Position numbers and translations under genes: made by a program
In this document: one piece after another, positions 34,034 to 44,008 of the stretch
Layout: every line of letters starts with the position of its first letter
Position numbering within the stretch: position 1 is the first letter of the stretch
Notes under the pieces: generated by a model
Database searches by the model: none
What the model was told of the DNA's origin: nothing
Seen by the model: the letters and a program-made list of their open reading frames with translations, nothing else
IMG/VR virus record: IMGVR_UViG_3300031705_000001
Span: 85,990 to 149,989 of that record
Source: a virus
Strand: one strand, 5' to 3'
Length of the DNA: 64,000 nt

Positions 34034-34667
34034 AGATATTTTTACAGAGGTTATTGATATTACGCTATATAAATACAATTCTATAGATGTTAAATTGTGG
34101 GGTTTAATTCAGCGCAGTATTAATACTAAAAGAATAACAACAGATTCGTATTTGATATCAGTAGATGACATGAGTGAATTTATTAATAAATGGTTTGCGT
34201 CAGATGTTAGTAGATTTCAATCGGTTAATGAAGTATCAATACACAAAGAAGCGACTTCTATTTATTTTATTTGGCAAATGTTGAATAATATAAAAAATTT
34301 AACTTGGATTAAAGTAACTTTAAACAAGAATTTGAGTTATAGTAGAATAGTAAATATTGATCAGATTAAAACAATTAAGTATAATATTAAAACAATTAGA
34401 GGATCTCTAAGGCTCTTTGATTTATTTGATACTCGTGAATTAAACATAACTAATGACATATTAGAGCGTTGTAAACTATTATCAAATAATCAAATGTACA
34501 GTGTATTTAAGTTAAAGAAGTTCATGACGATTCTTGATATGTATTTGACAGATGATTCTGCGAACGAAACATTCGGTGTCATAAATGCAATAATTCAAAA
34601 ATTAGAGCCATTTGAAGCAGATGATCCAGAAATACTTTTAATAACGGATAGAAATTCTGATATATAA
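34017..34667 (+). CDS. Hypothetical protein before the neck gene, 216 aa
   Basis: Starts inside the end of the previous gene (17-base overlap). Ile/Asn/Thr-rich, mostly helical (MFIENRDIFTEVIDITLYKYNSIDVKLWGLIQ), without motif I recognise. A late promoter overlaps its stop. As it directly precedes a gp14-like gene, a neck or completion role (gp13 position) is possible but not supported by sequence. Confidence 0.55.
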   Translation: MFIENRDIFTEVIDITLYKYNSIDVKLWGLIQRSINTKRITTDSYLISVDDMSEFINKWFASDVSRFQSVNEVSIHKEATSIYFIWQMLNNIKNLTWIKVTLNKNLSYSRIVNIDQIKTIKYNIKTIRGSLRLFDLFDTRELNITNDILERCKLLSNNQMYSVFKLKKFMTILDMYLTDDSANETFGVINAIIQKLEPFEADDPEILLITDRNSDI

Positions 34668-34670
34668 TAA
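34659..34670 (+). promoter_or_regulatory. Late promoter core
   Basis: GATATATAATAA overlapping the stop of the upstream gene, 27 bases before the neck-protein ATG. Confidence 0.65.
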
Positions 34671-34696
34671 AAATAAGACTTGTAGTCATTACGTTA

Positions 34697-36646
34697 ATGG
34701 TAAATAACTTTACATCAGATCAAATAGGCGATGCATTCCTCGCTAAATTAATTACTCCATATGAAAATGTCACTGACATTAATTCATGGAACATAATAGC
34801 AGGTGTAAATACTCCTAATACGGTAGGTACTTTAGCAATGACAGCGGGTGACTCTATTGTAGTTGGAAATCTTACTAATCTTGATTTAACAACTGGTGAT
34901 AAAATAATAGTAGGAAATACAGAATTCGAAGTAGCATTTATTATTAATGCATTTACATTTACAGTAGTAACACCTCCGATATTTACAGGAACAGCACTTC
35001 AATTTTACAAACCACTGGATGCTAATAACTCATTTGATTATGAATTCAAATGGTCACAAGAGCCATTGAACAGTGATGGTGGTATCATGTCAGAGTACGC
35101 ACCACTGAACATTACAAATGGAGCTGCAGATTTATTAGGTCTTGTATTTGATCCTCTTAAACCACTTTGGATTACTGTTAGATTTACTGTTAATAGATTA
35201 TCAACAGCACATTCGTTATCATTATTAAGTATTACTTTTAATTTAGAAACAGTAGAAGGCGTAATAGTATCATGTCCACAATATTGTACTGATTGTACAG
35301 ATCCAGCAGCAATGAATGGATGTGCAAATATTACGGTAGAATGTTCTGAAAATTTATTTGATCCATATGCTTTACAAAAGCCTACGAATTTATATAAACA
35401 ACTATCTGATGTATCAACTAATATATTTGGACACAAGGTCAAATACTTTAGAGTAGAACCTGATAAAAGATCAAGTGACGTTATATTAATGGAGTATTCA
35501 CTTTATAATGTAAAAGAAAACAAGGAGATCAAGATAATGGTACCTGATAACGAAATGCCATCTAATGAATTTAGATTTGACATATATGGAATGGGTTTCG
35601 AAGATTTTGAAATTCATATAACATCAGCCCAATTTGAAGCAGCTTTCGGTACAGGAAAACAACCTAGAATGAGAGATTACTTGTACTTTCCACTTAATAA
35701 TAGAATGTATGAAGTTAGTGGCGTATCATTTGCAGATGAATTTAATTTGACAACAACATATTGGAGAGTATTACTTAAGAAGTACGAAGATAGAACAAGT
35801 ACAATACATACTGATGATACAACAGAGACAGCTCTTACAGATTTAGTAACAGGCTTAGATGAAGTATTTGGAGAACAAGTACAAGAAGAATATACAAAAG
35901 TTACAAAGCCAGAACAATATCAAACAGTATTCACCGAGGTTGGTGATGGAACTAGAGATAGAATTCACAATGGCCTAAGTATATTAGATACTGAGATCAG
36001 AAACAAATGGACTATAGTTAGTAAAAATGCATACGATCTTAGTAGTATTAAAGATATTGGAATAGAAGCGTTAGTTTACAAAAGAAAATCAGTATTGGCA
36101 GCAGATTCCAATTTAGCAGTTACAGTATGGTTTAAACCTAACTTAACAGTAACAAATCCAAGTGCAACCATATTAGATGGTTTAATTAACGATAAAGGTT
36201 TAAAGATAACAACATCCAACGATGCAGTGTCTGTTCAAATAAACAACGATGTACATCAATTTACATATGATACACCAGTTGCTTCAGATGCATGGTATGG
36301 ATTAGTATTCAATTTAAATAACAAATATAATAAAATATCAACAACTGTATTTAAGTTAGAGCCTGGTAATAATTTATTACCAAGTAATACAACACAGAAC
36401 AGTATCACGAAGATATTAGATGAAACCAAATCTATAGCGTCATATGGATGGTCAACTAGTAAACAATATGCTCTTATGCCAGGACAATTAAAACTGACTA
36501 ATATAAGAATGTTTACAAAACCAATTGAAGCTGAACAAAGACTTAATATATTGCAACAATACATTGTCAGAGATAATCACCTTGCAACTATTATAGATAA
36601 CGCAATACCTTCGATCCAACTGAGACGCTACAATCAAAACAGATAA
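34697..36646 (+). CDS. Neck protein with gp14-like core and lectin-like C-terminal domain
   Basis: A 649-aa structural protein. The middle (about 240-400) resembles T4 gp14: LYxxLSDVSTNIFGHKVKYFRVEPDK, a DIYGMGFEDFEIHITSAQFEAAFG segment, then PRMRDYLYFPLNNRMYEVSGV, comparable to gp14 [20 protein letters not shown]. N-terminal residues 40-110 look like a small beta domain, and a Cys-rich patch CPQYCTDCTDPAAMNGC precedes the core. Residues about 470-640 (LAVTVWFKPNLTV...ILDGLINDKGLKITTSNDAVSVQI...SDAWYGLVFNLNN) have the pattern of a LamG/concanavalin-like carbohydrate-binding sandwich. Neck assignment is moderate; the extra domain could decorate the virion or bind a host glycan. Confidence 0.55.
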   Translation: MVNNFTSDQIGDAFLAKLITPYENVTDINSWNIIAGVNTPNTVGTLAMTAGDSIVVGNLTNLDLTTGDKIIVGNTEFEVAFIINAFTFTVVTPPIFTGTALQFYKPLDANNSFDYEFKWSQEPLNSDGGIMSEYAPLNITNGAADLLGLVFDPLKPLWITVRFTVNRLSTAHSLSLLSITFNLETVEGVIVSCPQYCTDCTDPAAMNGCANITVECSENLFDPYALQKPTNLYKQLSDVSTNIFGHKVKYFRVEPDKRSSDVILMEYSLYNVKENKEIKIMVPDNEMPSNEFRFDIYGMGFEDFEIHITSAQFEAAFGTGKQPRMRDYLYFPLNNRMYEVSGVSFADEFNLTTTYWRVLLKKYEDRTSTIHTDDTTETALTDLVTGLDEVFGEQVQEEYTKVTKPEQYQTVFTEVGDGTRDRIHNGLSILDTEIRNKWTIVSKNAYDLSSIKDIGIEALVYKRKSVLAADSNLAVTVWFKPNLTVTNPSATILDGLINDKGLKITTSNDAVSVQINNDVHQFTYDTPVASDAWYGLVFNLNNKYNKISTTVFKLEPGNNLLPSNTTQNSITKILDETKSIASYGWSTSKQYALMPGQLKLTNIRMFTKPIEAEQRLNILQQYIVRDNHLATIIDNAIPSIQLRRYNQNR

Positions 36647-36664
36647 GCGTATCCAAGATAGGTT

Positions 36665-36673
36665 GATATATAA
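36665..36673 (+). promoter_or_regulatory. Late promoter core
   Basis: GATATATAA, 26 bases before the small terminase ATG. Confidence 0.7.
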
Positions 36674-36690
36674 CCTATAAATAATAATTT

Positions 36691-37356
36691 ATGAGCGAAG
36701 AAAAGAAAAAGAATATATCTGAACAAGCGGATCAAATTCGCCAAGAGTTAGATGACTTGATAGGAAATACAGGAATGATGGATGTAGAAACAGATCCAGT
36801 CGACCTTCCAATTAAACAACCACGCACAGATTCAGTGCCTCGTGTTAGTTATGTTGAATTAAAATCAGCAGCAACTAAAAAGGCACAGAAAACAATAACA
36901 GCTCTTATGAAATTTTATCTCGATGCAGATATTATTGAAAGAGATGAATATATTAGAGCCAAAAAAGAAATGGATGAGATGACTATGTCGTCTTTGATCT
37001 ATCAACTACAAGCTGGCGAGAGAGCATTAACTACACTTTTACAAACAATTGACGATGGTGAATTAGCACCAAGAATGTTTGAAGTTCTTGCAACTTTACA
37101 AAAATCAATGTTAGATATTATTAAATCGCAGACAATGTATTTAATGGCTTCAGAAGAATCTACTAAAAGAATTGCTCGTGATATAGAAATCTATAGAAAA
37201 AGAGACGATGTAAAAGAAATAGAAAGTTCTGGTGGAAACACAAAGGATAAGAATATACAAAGAGGTACGAAGGATCTAATGTCTGCAATTCAAAAGGGTA
37301 TTAAAAGTAGTACTGAAGAAAGCGACATAGAAGACATAGAAATTACAGAAGAATAA
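36691..37356 (+). CDS. 16: Small terminase subunit, gp16-like
   Basis: A 221-aa mostly helical protein directly before the large terminase. APRMFEVLATLQKSMLDIIKSQTMYL matches T4 gp16 ([25 protein letters not shown]), the central helices of the DNA-recognition ring. The acidic tail (SDIEDIEITEE) is typical. It recognises concatemeric DNA and stimulates gp17. The next gene follows after 1 base. Confidence 0.8.
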   Translation: MSEEKKKNISEQADQIRQELDDLIGNTGMMDVETDPVDLPIKQPRTDSVPRVSYVELKSAATKKAQKTITALMKFYLDADIIERDEYIRAKKEMDEMTMSSLIYQLQAGERALTTLLQTIDDGELAPRMFEVLATLQKSMLDIIKSQTMYLMASEESTKRIARDIEIYRKRDDVKEIESSGGNTKDKNIQRGTKDLMSAIQKGIKSSTEESDIEDIEITEE

Positions 37357-37357
37357 A

Positions 37358-39190
37358 ATGGCAAACGATTCATACGTCGGTGATAATAAATGGATACCAA
37401 AGGACGAGAGCGATGTAGATTCAGGCAAAATTGTTTGGTCTACTAAACAAGTTGACGATCTTATGGTTGCAATGGATCAAGGTTTTAGACCTAAAGTTGC
37501 TATGCCATTTTATGAGGGTAAAACATTCCTAAAAAAAGGTAATCTAGTATTTGAATATACTGATGAAGAAATAAGTGAGTTAGCAAAGTGTGCTACTGAC
37601 ATTGTCCATTTTGCAGAAACATACGCAGTTGTAATGACTGATAATGGTATTCAACAAGTAAAGCTTAGAGAATATCAAAAGACAATGTTGAGAAACTTTC
37701 AAGAAGAAAGATTCAATATTGTATTAGCATCACGTCAGATGGGTAAAACAGTTACCGCATCTATATTTAATGCATGGTACTTAATATTCAATACAGATAA
37801 GAACACATTACTACTTGCCAATAAATCAGATTCAACAAAAGAAATTATAGATAAGGCGAAAGTTGTAGTTGAGAACGTTCCATTCTTTATGAAACCAGGT
37901 ATCGTTAAATATGATGTAATGAATGTTAAGTGTGATAATGGTTGTAGATTAGTAGGACAAGCTACCACAGCGAAAGCAGGTATTGGTTTTACAATTCATA
38001 ATCTATATCTTGATGAGTTTGCACATATTCACCCAACGATTGTGGATGCGTTCTATGAGAATGTTTATCCAACGTTATCAGCATCTAAGGTATCTCGTAT
38101 TACAATAACATCAACGCCTAATGGATTTAATAAATTCTATCAAATATATGCGGCAGCAGATAGAGGCGAAAACGAATATAAGCCAATGCGAATTGACTGG
38201 TGGGAACATCCAGACAGAGATGATGCATGGTATGAAAGAGAACTTGGAAATTTAGGTTCTATAGAAGCATTTAATAGACAGTACGGAAATGAATTCGTTT
38301 CATCTTCTAATCTATTATTAGATCCTATTGATTTAAAGAAAATGCGAAAGCGAGTACAGAAATATGTACACCATGATTTTGAAATATTTGATGACACAGG
38401 AATAGATACAAATGGTTTTTTATTATTTGATCCAACATTCGACATAGAAACAGTACAAGATAAAGATAAATTCTGGGTATTTTCTGTAGATATTGCAGAA
38501 GGAAACGGAGGAGATCATTCAGTTATTAATATATTTGAATTAATACCGATGTCTGTTGGTGAAATAGAAGCACAATTGAATCCAGGTGCAATGTATGATT
38601 TCTTTAAATTAAATCAGATAGGGATATTCAGGTCCAACGAACATGTCATTGAAGATTTTGCTAAAGTACTTTATATCTTAGCATGTGATATCTTTTATAA
38701 TGAGAATGTTAAGATGATCGTAGAATACAACACATATGGGTCTATATTATTCCAATACTTAAGATCTGTATTCCCGCAAAGAAATGATTTTGATGATGAT
38801 ATGGTAGTTAAGTTTAGACATAGACATGATTCTAAGACTTTAAAACATGGACTTAAAATTAAATCAGATAATAAAGCTATATTTTGTCAGAATTTTTCAA
38901 AACTGTATAAAATAAATAGGATAAATATAACAGATGAAACGACTATAAACGAAGCAAGTCTTTTTGGTGGTTTACCAAGAGGCGGGTATGGAGCTCAAAT
39001 GGGAAATGACGATGCAGTCATGACAGTTATAAGTTCTACTGAGTTTTTTAACACAACTGATTATGCAGATTGTGTAGAAGAACTTCTAGATTTTATAGAT
39101 CCAGACATTCACGATAAGATGGAGATGGTATTATATAAAGATAATAAATCCGATGGAGATTTACAATATGACATATATGACCTGATCTAA
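37358..39190 (+). CDS. 17: Large terminase subunit, gp17-like (ATPase and nuclease)
   Basis: 610 aa, the same length as T4 gp17. ATPase: ASRQMGKT (124-131, Walker A variant of the SRQLGKT type), NLYLDEFAHI (Walker B, D219/E220), ITITSTPNGF (coupling motif). Nuclease: FSVDIAEGNGGDHS (first Asp), KMIVEYNTYG and the late GNDDAVM (third Asp). It powers DNA packaging through the portal and makes the headful cut. Confidence 0.96.
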   Translation: MANDSYVGDNKWIPKDESDVDSGKIVWSTKQVDDLMVAMDQGFRPKVAMPFYEGKTFLKKGNLVFEYTDEEISELAKCATDIVHFAETYAVVMTDNGIQQVKLREYQKTMLRNFQEERFNIVLASRQMGKTVTASIFNAWYLIFNTDKNTLLLANKSDSTKEIIDKAKVVVENVPFFMKPGIVKYDVMNVKCDNGCRLVGQATTAKAGIGFTIHNLYLDEFAHIHPTIVDAFYENVYPTLSASKVSRITITSTPNGFNKFYQIYAAADRGENEYKPMRIDWWEHPDRDDAWYERELGNLGSIEAFNRQYGNEFVSSSNLLLDPIDLKKMRKRVQKYVHHDFEIFDDTGIDTNGFLLFDPTFDIETVQDKDKFWVFSVDIAEGNGGDHSVINIFELIPMSVGEIEAQLNPGAMYDFFKLNQIGIFRSNEHVIEDFAKVLYILACDIFYNENVKMIVEYNTYGSILFQYLRSVFPQRNDFDDDMVVKFRHRHDSKTLKHGLKIKSDNKAIFCQNFSKLYKINRINITDETTINEASLFGGLPRGGYGAQMGNDDAVMTVISSTEFFNTTDYADCVEELLDFIDPDIHDKMEMVLYKDNKSDGDLQYDIYDLI

Positions 39191-39211
39191 ATAAATTTCG
39201 AAATAAGAGTA

Positions 39212-39220
39212 GATATATAA
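39212..39220 (+). promoter_or_regulatory. Late promoter core
   Basis: GATATATAA, 39 bases before the sheath ATG. Confidence 0.7.
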
Positions 39221-39250
39221 TAAAAGTAAAAAAACAAAAATAGAAAAATT

Positions 39251-42103
39251 ATGGCACTAAGTCCTCAATTACTACAGTTCAAGAGCTCAGGCGTATATCG
39301 CTTAGAGTTTGACAAATCACAAACGGTAAACATTCCAGCAGAAACTATTAGATTAGTTGTAGGATCCTCTAAAAAAGGACCTTATAACACTCCGGTATTT
39401 ATTGAAAATATTGAGCAATTCACTCAAGTATTCGGTGGTATCGACAAATCTTTAGAAAAGAAAGGTATGTATTTCCACAGATCATGTATCGAAACTCTTT
39501 CAAGAGGACCGATCTTGGCTTTAAATTTAACAGTAAAAGACGCAGCAGACAGAATTGCATTGGTATCGCCAGCAACTAACTCTTCACAAGAAGGATTAGC
39601 AGCTACAACGGCATCGGTTCAATACAGTACAGTGTTTGATACAGATAAATTTTGGGTACCATCTGATATAAAAACATTAACAGCAGCAAATAATATTTCT
39701 GCAACTTCAGACAACGCAATTTCATTCGCGAACATCAAACAAGAACCTATTACAGTTATCATAAGACAAGCTGCTAATACTGCAGGTTTTGAAATGACAG
39801 CAAGAGAATGGTATGGTGAAGGAAACGTACCAGAAGGTATTGAAGATTTAGATTACGTATCTGATTACATGGTAGACGTATTTGTATTTAAAGGATCTTT
39901 CGATGCTTCTATATTACAAAATGACCCTACATACGGTGCATTCTTTACTGAAAAAGGTTTAGAAAGATCTAAATTAGCTAGCTTTACAGCTTTGAGAGAA
40001 GTTAGTTTAGTAGCACAATATTCTGGATCAGTTATTCCTGAATTTCAAGATCAAGAAGGTCGTCAATTATACATTGAGACTTTAATTAACTTGGAAGCAA
40101 GAAGAACAGGTTTATTCTGTGCAATCAATGAAGAAGCTTTAGGTTCTATCGATTTCGTTGGTAATGACTTTAACATCTATCAAGATTACAAGGTATTATC
40201 ACATAGAGTTGAACAAGATGCAACACCTAATGCTATTCCAACTGATAAAATAACAGAAGTTTCTGCAAATGAAGTAGTTTTAAAAACTGCAACAATTGGT
40301 GATTTACTAACAGCAGGTATTAGTGACAACGGATATTTAAGAGCAGCAGTTGCAGGAGAATTTACAAAGATTTCTTCAATTGCTCAAGATGCAGGAGATG
40401 TTAGAATTACAACAGAAGCAAATATTAAACCAAATGTATATGAAGAATTTGCAGATCTTACTGCAGGTACTTTTAATTCAGGAGCAGTAACTGTTGTTGA
40501 CGGAGAAATACATATTGCAAGCCCTGCAGGTAACGGAATTAACGCAGGTGCATTAATCGCAGCAAACGGTGTTGTACAAGGTAACTTCTTATTAGCATCA
40601 AACGGTGTAGATTATATAGCTATCGCAACATTAGACGAAGAATACTCGTCACCTAACGGAAACGTTATAAGAATTGTAGCCGCAGGTGGAGGATCATTTA
40701 GTTCAACATACGCAGCACCAATAGCAACATCAATTACAGCAAAAGCAAGAACAGCTAGTACAAGTTTTGAATTTACTACAATTGCACCAAATACTAGAGC
40801 AGTAATATTACCTACACAATTAAGCGGTTATGGTTTCATACATGAATCTGGATCACCAATATTTAAATTATCTTCTCTAGTAGCAAATGATACATTTGAT
40901 TGGAAGACAGTTAAAGTAGGAATGTATGTACCAGCAAAAGACGGTAAATTGGCTAGAATTAAAAGAATTATTAAGACAGTATCAGACGATACACTTTCTA
41001 ATATTTATGAATTCCAATGTCATAGACAACTTGTTGAAAGACCAGCATATACACTTAAGAGATATGAGGAAAGTACAACAACTTATACAATGTTCCCATT
41101 AGCGGCGGCAACTCAACAGCCAAAGTCAATTTCTCAATTATTAACTCAATTGAAACCAGGTAATGGTTTATCTAATACGTTAATAGACAAAGATGCAATA
41201 ACATTCAGATATGTAGTTGATACATTTGGTTCTTTAGAATCAGGTACTATTCTTAATAAAGAAGAAATTACTCAATTATGTAAAGAAAGACAAAATGCTT
41301 CTGCAATTCTTAATGCACCTATGGTGAAAGAATTTAAAGCAGCAACTAATCCTTCTTTCAAAAATTCTTTAGGAGCATTTGATACAAGATTAGTAGCAAC
41401 AGGTGGAAACTTAGAACTTAACCCTACTGCAATCTATACATTACCAAGTCTTAATGAAGGTGCAAACTTCGGTTTCTACTATTCACCAGGACTTAATATC
41501 TCAGAAAACGGTAGAACTAAAGTAATTCCACCAGCAGCATACGTATCTAACAACTATATCGACAAATATTTAGACGCATTACCATGGTCTATTATTGCAG
41601 GACCAAGAAGAGGTGTTGTAGGAGGTACAGGTGTACAAGGTTTAGAATTTGCATTTGATAAAAATGATAGAGATAACTTAGAGCCATTTGGTATTAACCC
41701 AATCGTATTCGAAAGAGGAGTTGGTTTAACTATTAAAGGTAATAAAACTGCACAACAATCAATTCAATCAGCATTATCTTCTGCTCACGTAAGAGAAGCG
41801 ATGATCTATATTGAAGATGGTTTAGCAGAAATCTTGAAAAACTATTTATTCGAGTTCAATAACGCTCAAACTAGATTAGAGATTAAGACTTTAGCAGATT
41901 CATTTATGGAATCAGTTAAGAAAGACGGAGGTGTATACGATTATAGAAACATCATGGATGGATCTAACAACACTAACGATGTAATTGATCACAACATGGG
42001 TATTTTAGATACTTTTGTTGAGCCAGTTAAAGGTCTTGAAATCTTAGTATCGAGAGTAACTATCTTGAATACAGGAGAAATAGCAACTGGGAACTTTGCA
42101 TAA
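39251..42103 (+). CDS. 18: Tail sheath protein, gp18-like, with a large insertion
   Basis: A 950-aa protein against 659 aa in T4. The N-terminus SSGVYRLEFDKS...IPAETIRLVVGSSKKGPYNTPVFIENIEQFTQVFGG and the C-terminal block FERGVGLTIKGNKTAQQSIQSALSSAHVREAMIYIEDGLAEILKNYLFEFNN...GLEILVSRVTILNTGEI are the conserved inner sheath domain. The extra residues (mainly about 100-600) are Ala/Thr-rich beta-type and form the outer, variable domains. The sheath contracts to drive the tube through the envelope. Late promoter upstream; the tube gene follows behind its own late promoter. Confidence 0.92.
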   Translation: MALSPQLLQFKSSGVYRLEFDKSQTVNIPAETIRLVVGSSKKGPYNTPVFIENIEQFTQVFGGIDKSLEKKGMYFHRSCIETLSRGPILALNLTVKDAADRIALVSPATNSSQEGLAATTASVQYSTVFDTDKFWVPSDIKTLTAANNISATSDNAISFANIKQEPITVIIRQAANTAGFEMTAREWYGEGNVPEGIEDLDYVSDYMVDVFVFKGSFDASILQNDPTYGAFFTEKGLERSKLASFTALREVSLVAQYSGSVIPEFQDQEGRQLYIETLINLEARRTGLFCAINEEALGSIDFVGNDFNIYQDYKVLSHRVEQDATPNAIPTDKITEVSANEVVLKTATIGDLLTAGISDNGYLRAAVAGEFTKISSIAQDAGDVRITTEANIKPNVYEEFADLTAGTFNSGAVTVVDGEIHIASPAGNGINAGALIAANGVVQGNFLLASNGVDYIAIATLDEEYSSPNGNVIRIVAAGGGSFSSTYAAPIATSITAKARTASTSFEFTTIAPNTRAVILPTQLSGYGFIHESGSPIFKLSSLVANDTFDWKTVKVGMYVPAKDGKLARIKRIIKTVSDDTLSNIYEFQCHRQLVERPAYTLKRYEESTTTYTMFPLAAATQQPKSISQLLTQLKPGNGLSNTLIDKDAITFRYVVDTFGSLESGTILNKEEITQLCKERQNASAILNAPMVKEFKAATNPSFKNSLGAFDTRLVATGGNLELNPTAIYTLPSLNEGANFGFYYSPGLNISENGRTKVIPPAAYVSNNYIDKYLDALPWSIIAGPRRGVVGGTGVQGLEFAFDKNDRDNLEPFGINPIVFERGVGLTIKGNKTAQQSIQSALSSAHVREAMIYIEDGLAEILKNYLFEFNNAQTRLEIKTLADSFMESVKKDGGVYDYRNIMDGSNNTNDVIDHNMGILDTFVEPVKGLEILVSRVTILNTGEIATGNFA

Positions 42104-42111
42104 CAAAATAA

Positions 42112-42120
42112 GATATATAA
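42112..42120 (+). promoter_or_regulatory. Late promoter core
   Basis: GATATATAA, 19 bases before the tube ATG. Confidence 0.7.
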
Positions 42121-42138
42121 AATAAACACATACAAATT

Positions 42139-42696
42139 ATGGCATTACCACACTATTCAGAAGATCAAACACAAAAGAAAGGGAAGAACTTCGAACCTGT
42201 ACAAGCTAACCTTTTTGAGGTAACTATTTTACCTCCAGACGGTGTTGCTGGACAAGAACTATTATTGCAACATGTTAATACTATTGGAGGATTAGCAGCA
42301 TTGCATAAAGATATTTCACCTATCACTCAAAAGTATAAACAAGCTACTAGATCATTCGCTGGTACAGTAGATGATACTTCGATAGATGTAGCTATTAACT
42401 TTTCATTGAACTTAAATGATTCTAACCAAGCGTACTTATATAAAACATTACGTCAATGGTACAGAGCACAATATAATCCAGAAACTGGTGAAATGGGCTT
42501 GAAGAAGAATTATGTAGGAACAATTGTAATAGTTCAATTTAACAGAGAAGGTGATATTTTCAGAAAAATCACTTTAGATGACTGTTTCATTATTTCAGGA
42601 CTTTCATTTACAGATTCACTTGATTATTCATCAGGAGATGTACAAACATTAGATATCACATGGAGATCTGATGTATATGCAGAAGAAGTAAACTAA
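42139..42696 (+). CDS. 19: Tail tube protein, gp19-like
   Basis: A 185-aa protein (T4 163 aa) right after the sheath. FEPVQANLFEVTILPP at the start, LQHVNTIGG, the beta-strand KYKQATRSFAGTVDDTSIDVAINFSLNLND, LYKTLRQWYRAQYNPETGEMGLKKNYVGTIVI and LSFTDSLDYSSGDVQTLDITWRSD reproduce the T4 tube pattern. It forms the hexameric channel for DNA. Terminator downstream. Confidence 0.92.
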   Translation: MALPHYSEDQTQKKGKNFEPVQANLFEVTILPPDGVAGQELLLQHVNTIGGLAALHKDISPITQKYKQATRSFAGTVDDTSIDVAINFSLNLNDSNQAYLYKTLRQWYRAQYNPETGEMGLKKNYVGTIVIVQFNREGDIFRKITLDDCFIISGLSFTDSLDYSSGDVQTLDITWRSDVYAEEVN

Positions 42697-42704
42697 TTAA
42701 ACTT

Positions 42705-42740
42705 AATAAGAAGGCTTCGCAAGAAACCTTCTTATTTTTT
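42705..42740 (+). terminator. Intrinsic terminator
   Basis: AATAAGAAGG / CCTTCTTATT stem, 12-base loop, T6 run. Confidence 0.85.
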
Positions 42741-42780
42741 GTAAAATAAATATAATATATTATTAACATACCAAAATATT

Positions 42781-42999
42781 ATGAATAACCACAAATTAAC
42801 AAAAAAGCTTCAAGTTCTTCTTAGCGAGATTGAAGTGGCCGCAGTTAATCGATGTATTTTAAATGATGCGTTGGAGACTGAAAACCGGCCAGTTTCTGTT
42901 AGCGCATGGATACGAGATTTAATAAAAAGAGAATTAAGTATCAAAGCCGTCGAACAGAAGTCTTTTATTAAAAATAAGCTAAAAAATCTAAATAAATAA
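42781..42999 (+). CDS. Small basic protein, possible ribbon-helix-helix fold, 72 aa
   Basis: MNNHKLTKKLQVLLSEIEVAAVNRCILNDALE...RPVSVSAWIRDLIKRELSIK. The segment VSVSAWIRDLIKREL resembles the helix pair of CopG/Arc-type DNA-binding proteins. Placed between tube and tail chaperone with a 4-base gap to the next gene. A regulatory role is possible. Confidence 0.55.
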   Translation: MNNHKLTKKLQVLLSEIEVAAVNRCILNDALETENRPVSVSAWIRDLIKRELSIKAVEQKSFIKNKLKNLNK

Positions 43000-43003
43000 T
43001 AAC

Positions 43004-44008
43004 ATGAACGAAAAAGTAAACAAAAACGAAGAAGCTGCAAAAGCGATGTTAGAAGCCAAAGATCAAATTAACTCAAAGGCAACTGACAGTCAAGCAACTG
43101 AAACGGTCGCAGCAGAAATGCTAGAGACAGTAGACTCTAATGGATTAGGTAAAGTCAACATGGATAACTTTGGACAAGCAAGACCTGAAAAGTCTGCAGA
43201 CCAGTTTTTAGGATGGATGAATCTTGATCAAGAAACTCTGCCATCAAAGGGTAAATTCTATCCACGTGATACTGTGATTAAAATCAGATCTGCGAGAGCT
43301 GCTGAAATTAGACACTTTTCTACAATGGATGAGAACAACTACATTGATATGGAAGAGAAATTGAATCACATCGTGGAGATGTGTACTCAGATCACTGCAA
43401 ACGATAAGAGATTATCTTACAAGGATATTTTAGAAGAAGATAGAATTGTAATTCTATTGACTATTAGAGATCTTACCTTTCCAGAACCAGAGAATAAATT
43501 AATTCTTAAAGGTAAAACTGAACACACTAAAAAAACAGTAGATATCGAACTAGCAACTAAATATTTAGTTGCCACAGTAGTCCCTACTGAAATAGAAGCT
43601 TACTATAGTTCTAAAGACAGAACATATGTTATTAAAACTAGATCAGCTGGTGAAGTTATGATGCGTCCACCTTCAATTGGTGTAATGCAAGAAATAACTA
43701 AGTATTTAAAAGACAGGCAGGAAAAAGAAATAGAATTCGATAAAGCATTTATACAAATATTACCGTATATCACGCCAGATTGGAGACAACTTAATTTACC
43801 TAGAATTTTCAATTTAGAAGTTGACTATAAAGCATGGAACGAAAAGAAATTCATGGTTATCTATAGACTAGCAGAAAAAATGAAAATTGGAGTTGAAACA
43901 ACACTTGAAATGGAATTCGATGGGGAGATCGCGAAAGCCCCTCTTGACTTCCCAGGTGGCATCAAAAGTCTTTTCATTATTTCAGATCTCGCTGGAGAAT
44001 TACTTTAA
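43004..44008 (+). CDS. Tail assembly chaperone / gp26-type baseplate protein, frame 1
   Basis: A 334-aa protein. After a disordered acidic N-terminus (about 75 residues) comes LPSKGKFYPRDTVIKIRSARAAEIRHFSTM, LNHIVEMCTQI and DRIVILLTIRDLTFPEP, the pattern of T4-type gp26-like proteins (LPSxGxxYP...). It stands immediately before the tape measure, where phages encode chaperones made as a short and a frameshifted long form. The stop context is GAA TTA CTT TAA GAC, and the downstream frame is open (see next feature). Confidence 0.65.
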   Translation: MNEKVNKNEEAAKAMLEAKDQINSKATDSQATETVAAEMLETVDSNGLGKVNMDNFGQARPEKSADQFLGWMNLDQETLPSKGKFYPRDTVIKIRSARAAEIRHFSTMDENNYIDMEEKLNHIVEMCTQITANDKRLSYKDILEEDRIVILLTIRDLTFPEPENKLILKGKTEHTKKTVDIELATKYLVATVVPTEIEAYYSSKDRTYVIKTRSAGEVMMRPPSIGVMQEITKYLKDRQEKEIEFDKAFIQILPYITPDWRQLNLPRIFNLEVDYKAWNEKKFMVIYRLAEKMKIGVETTLEMEFDGEIAKAPLDFPGGIKSLFIISDLAGELL

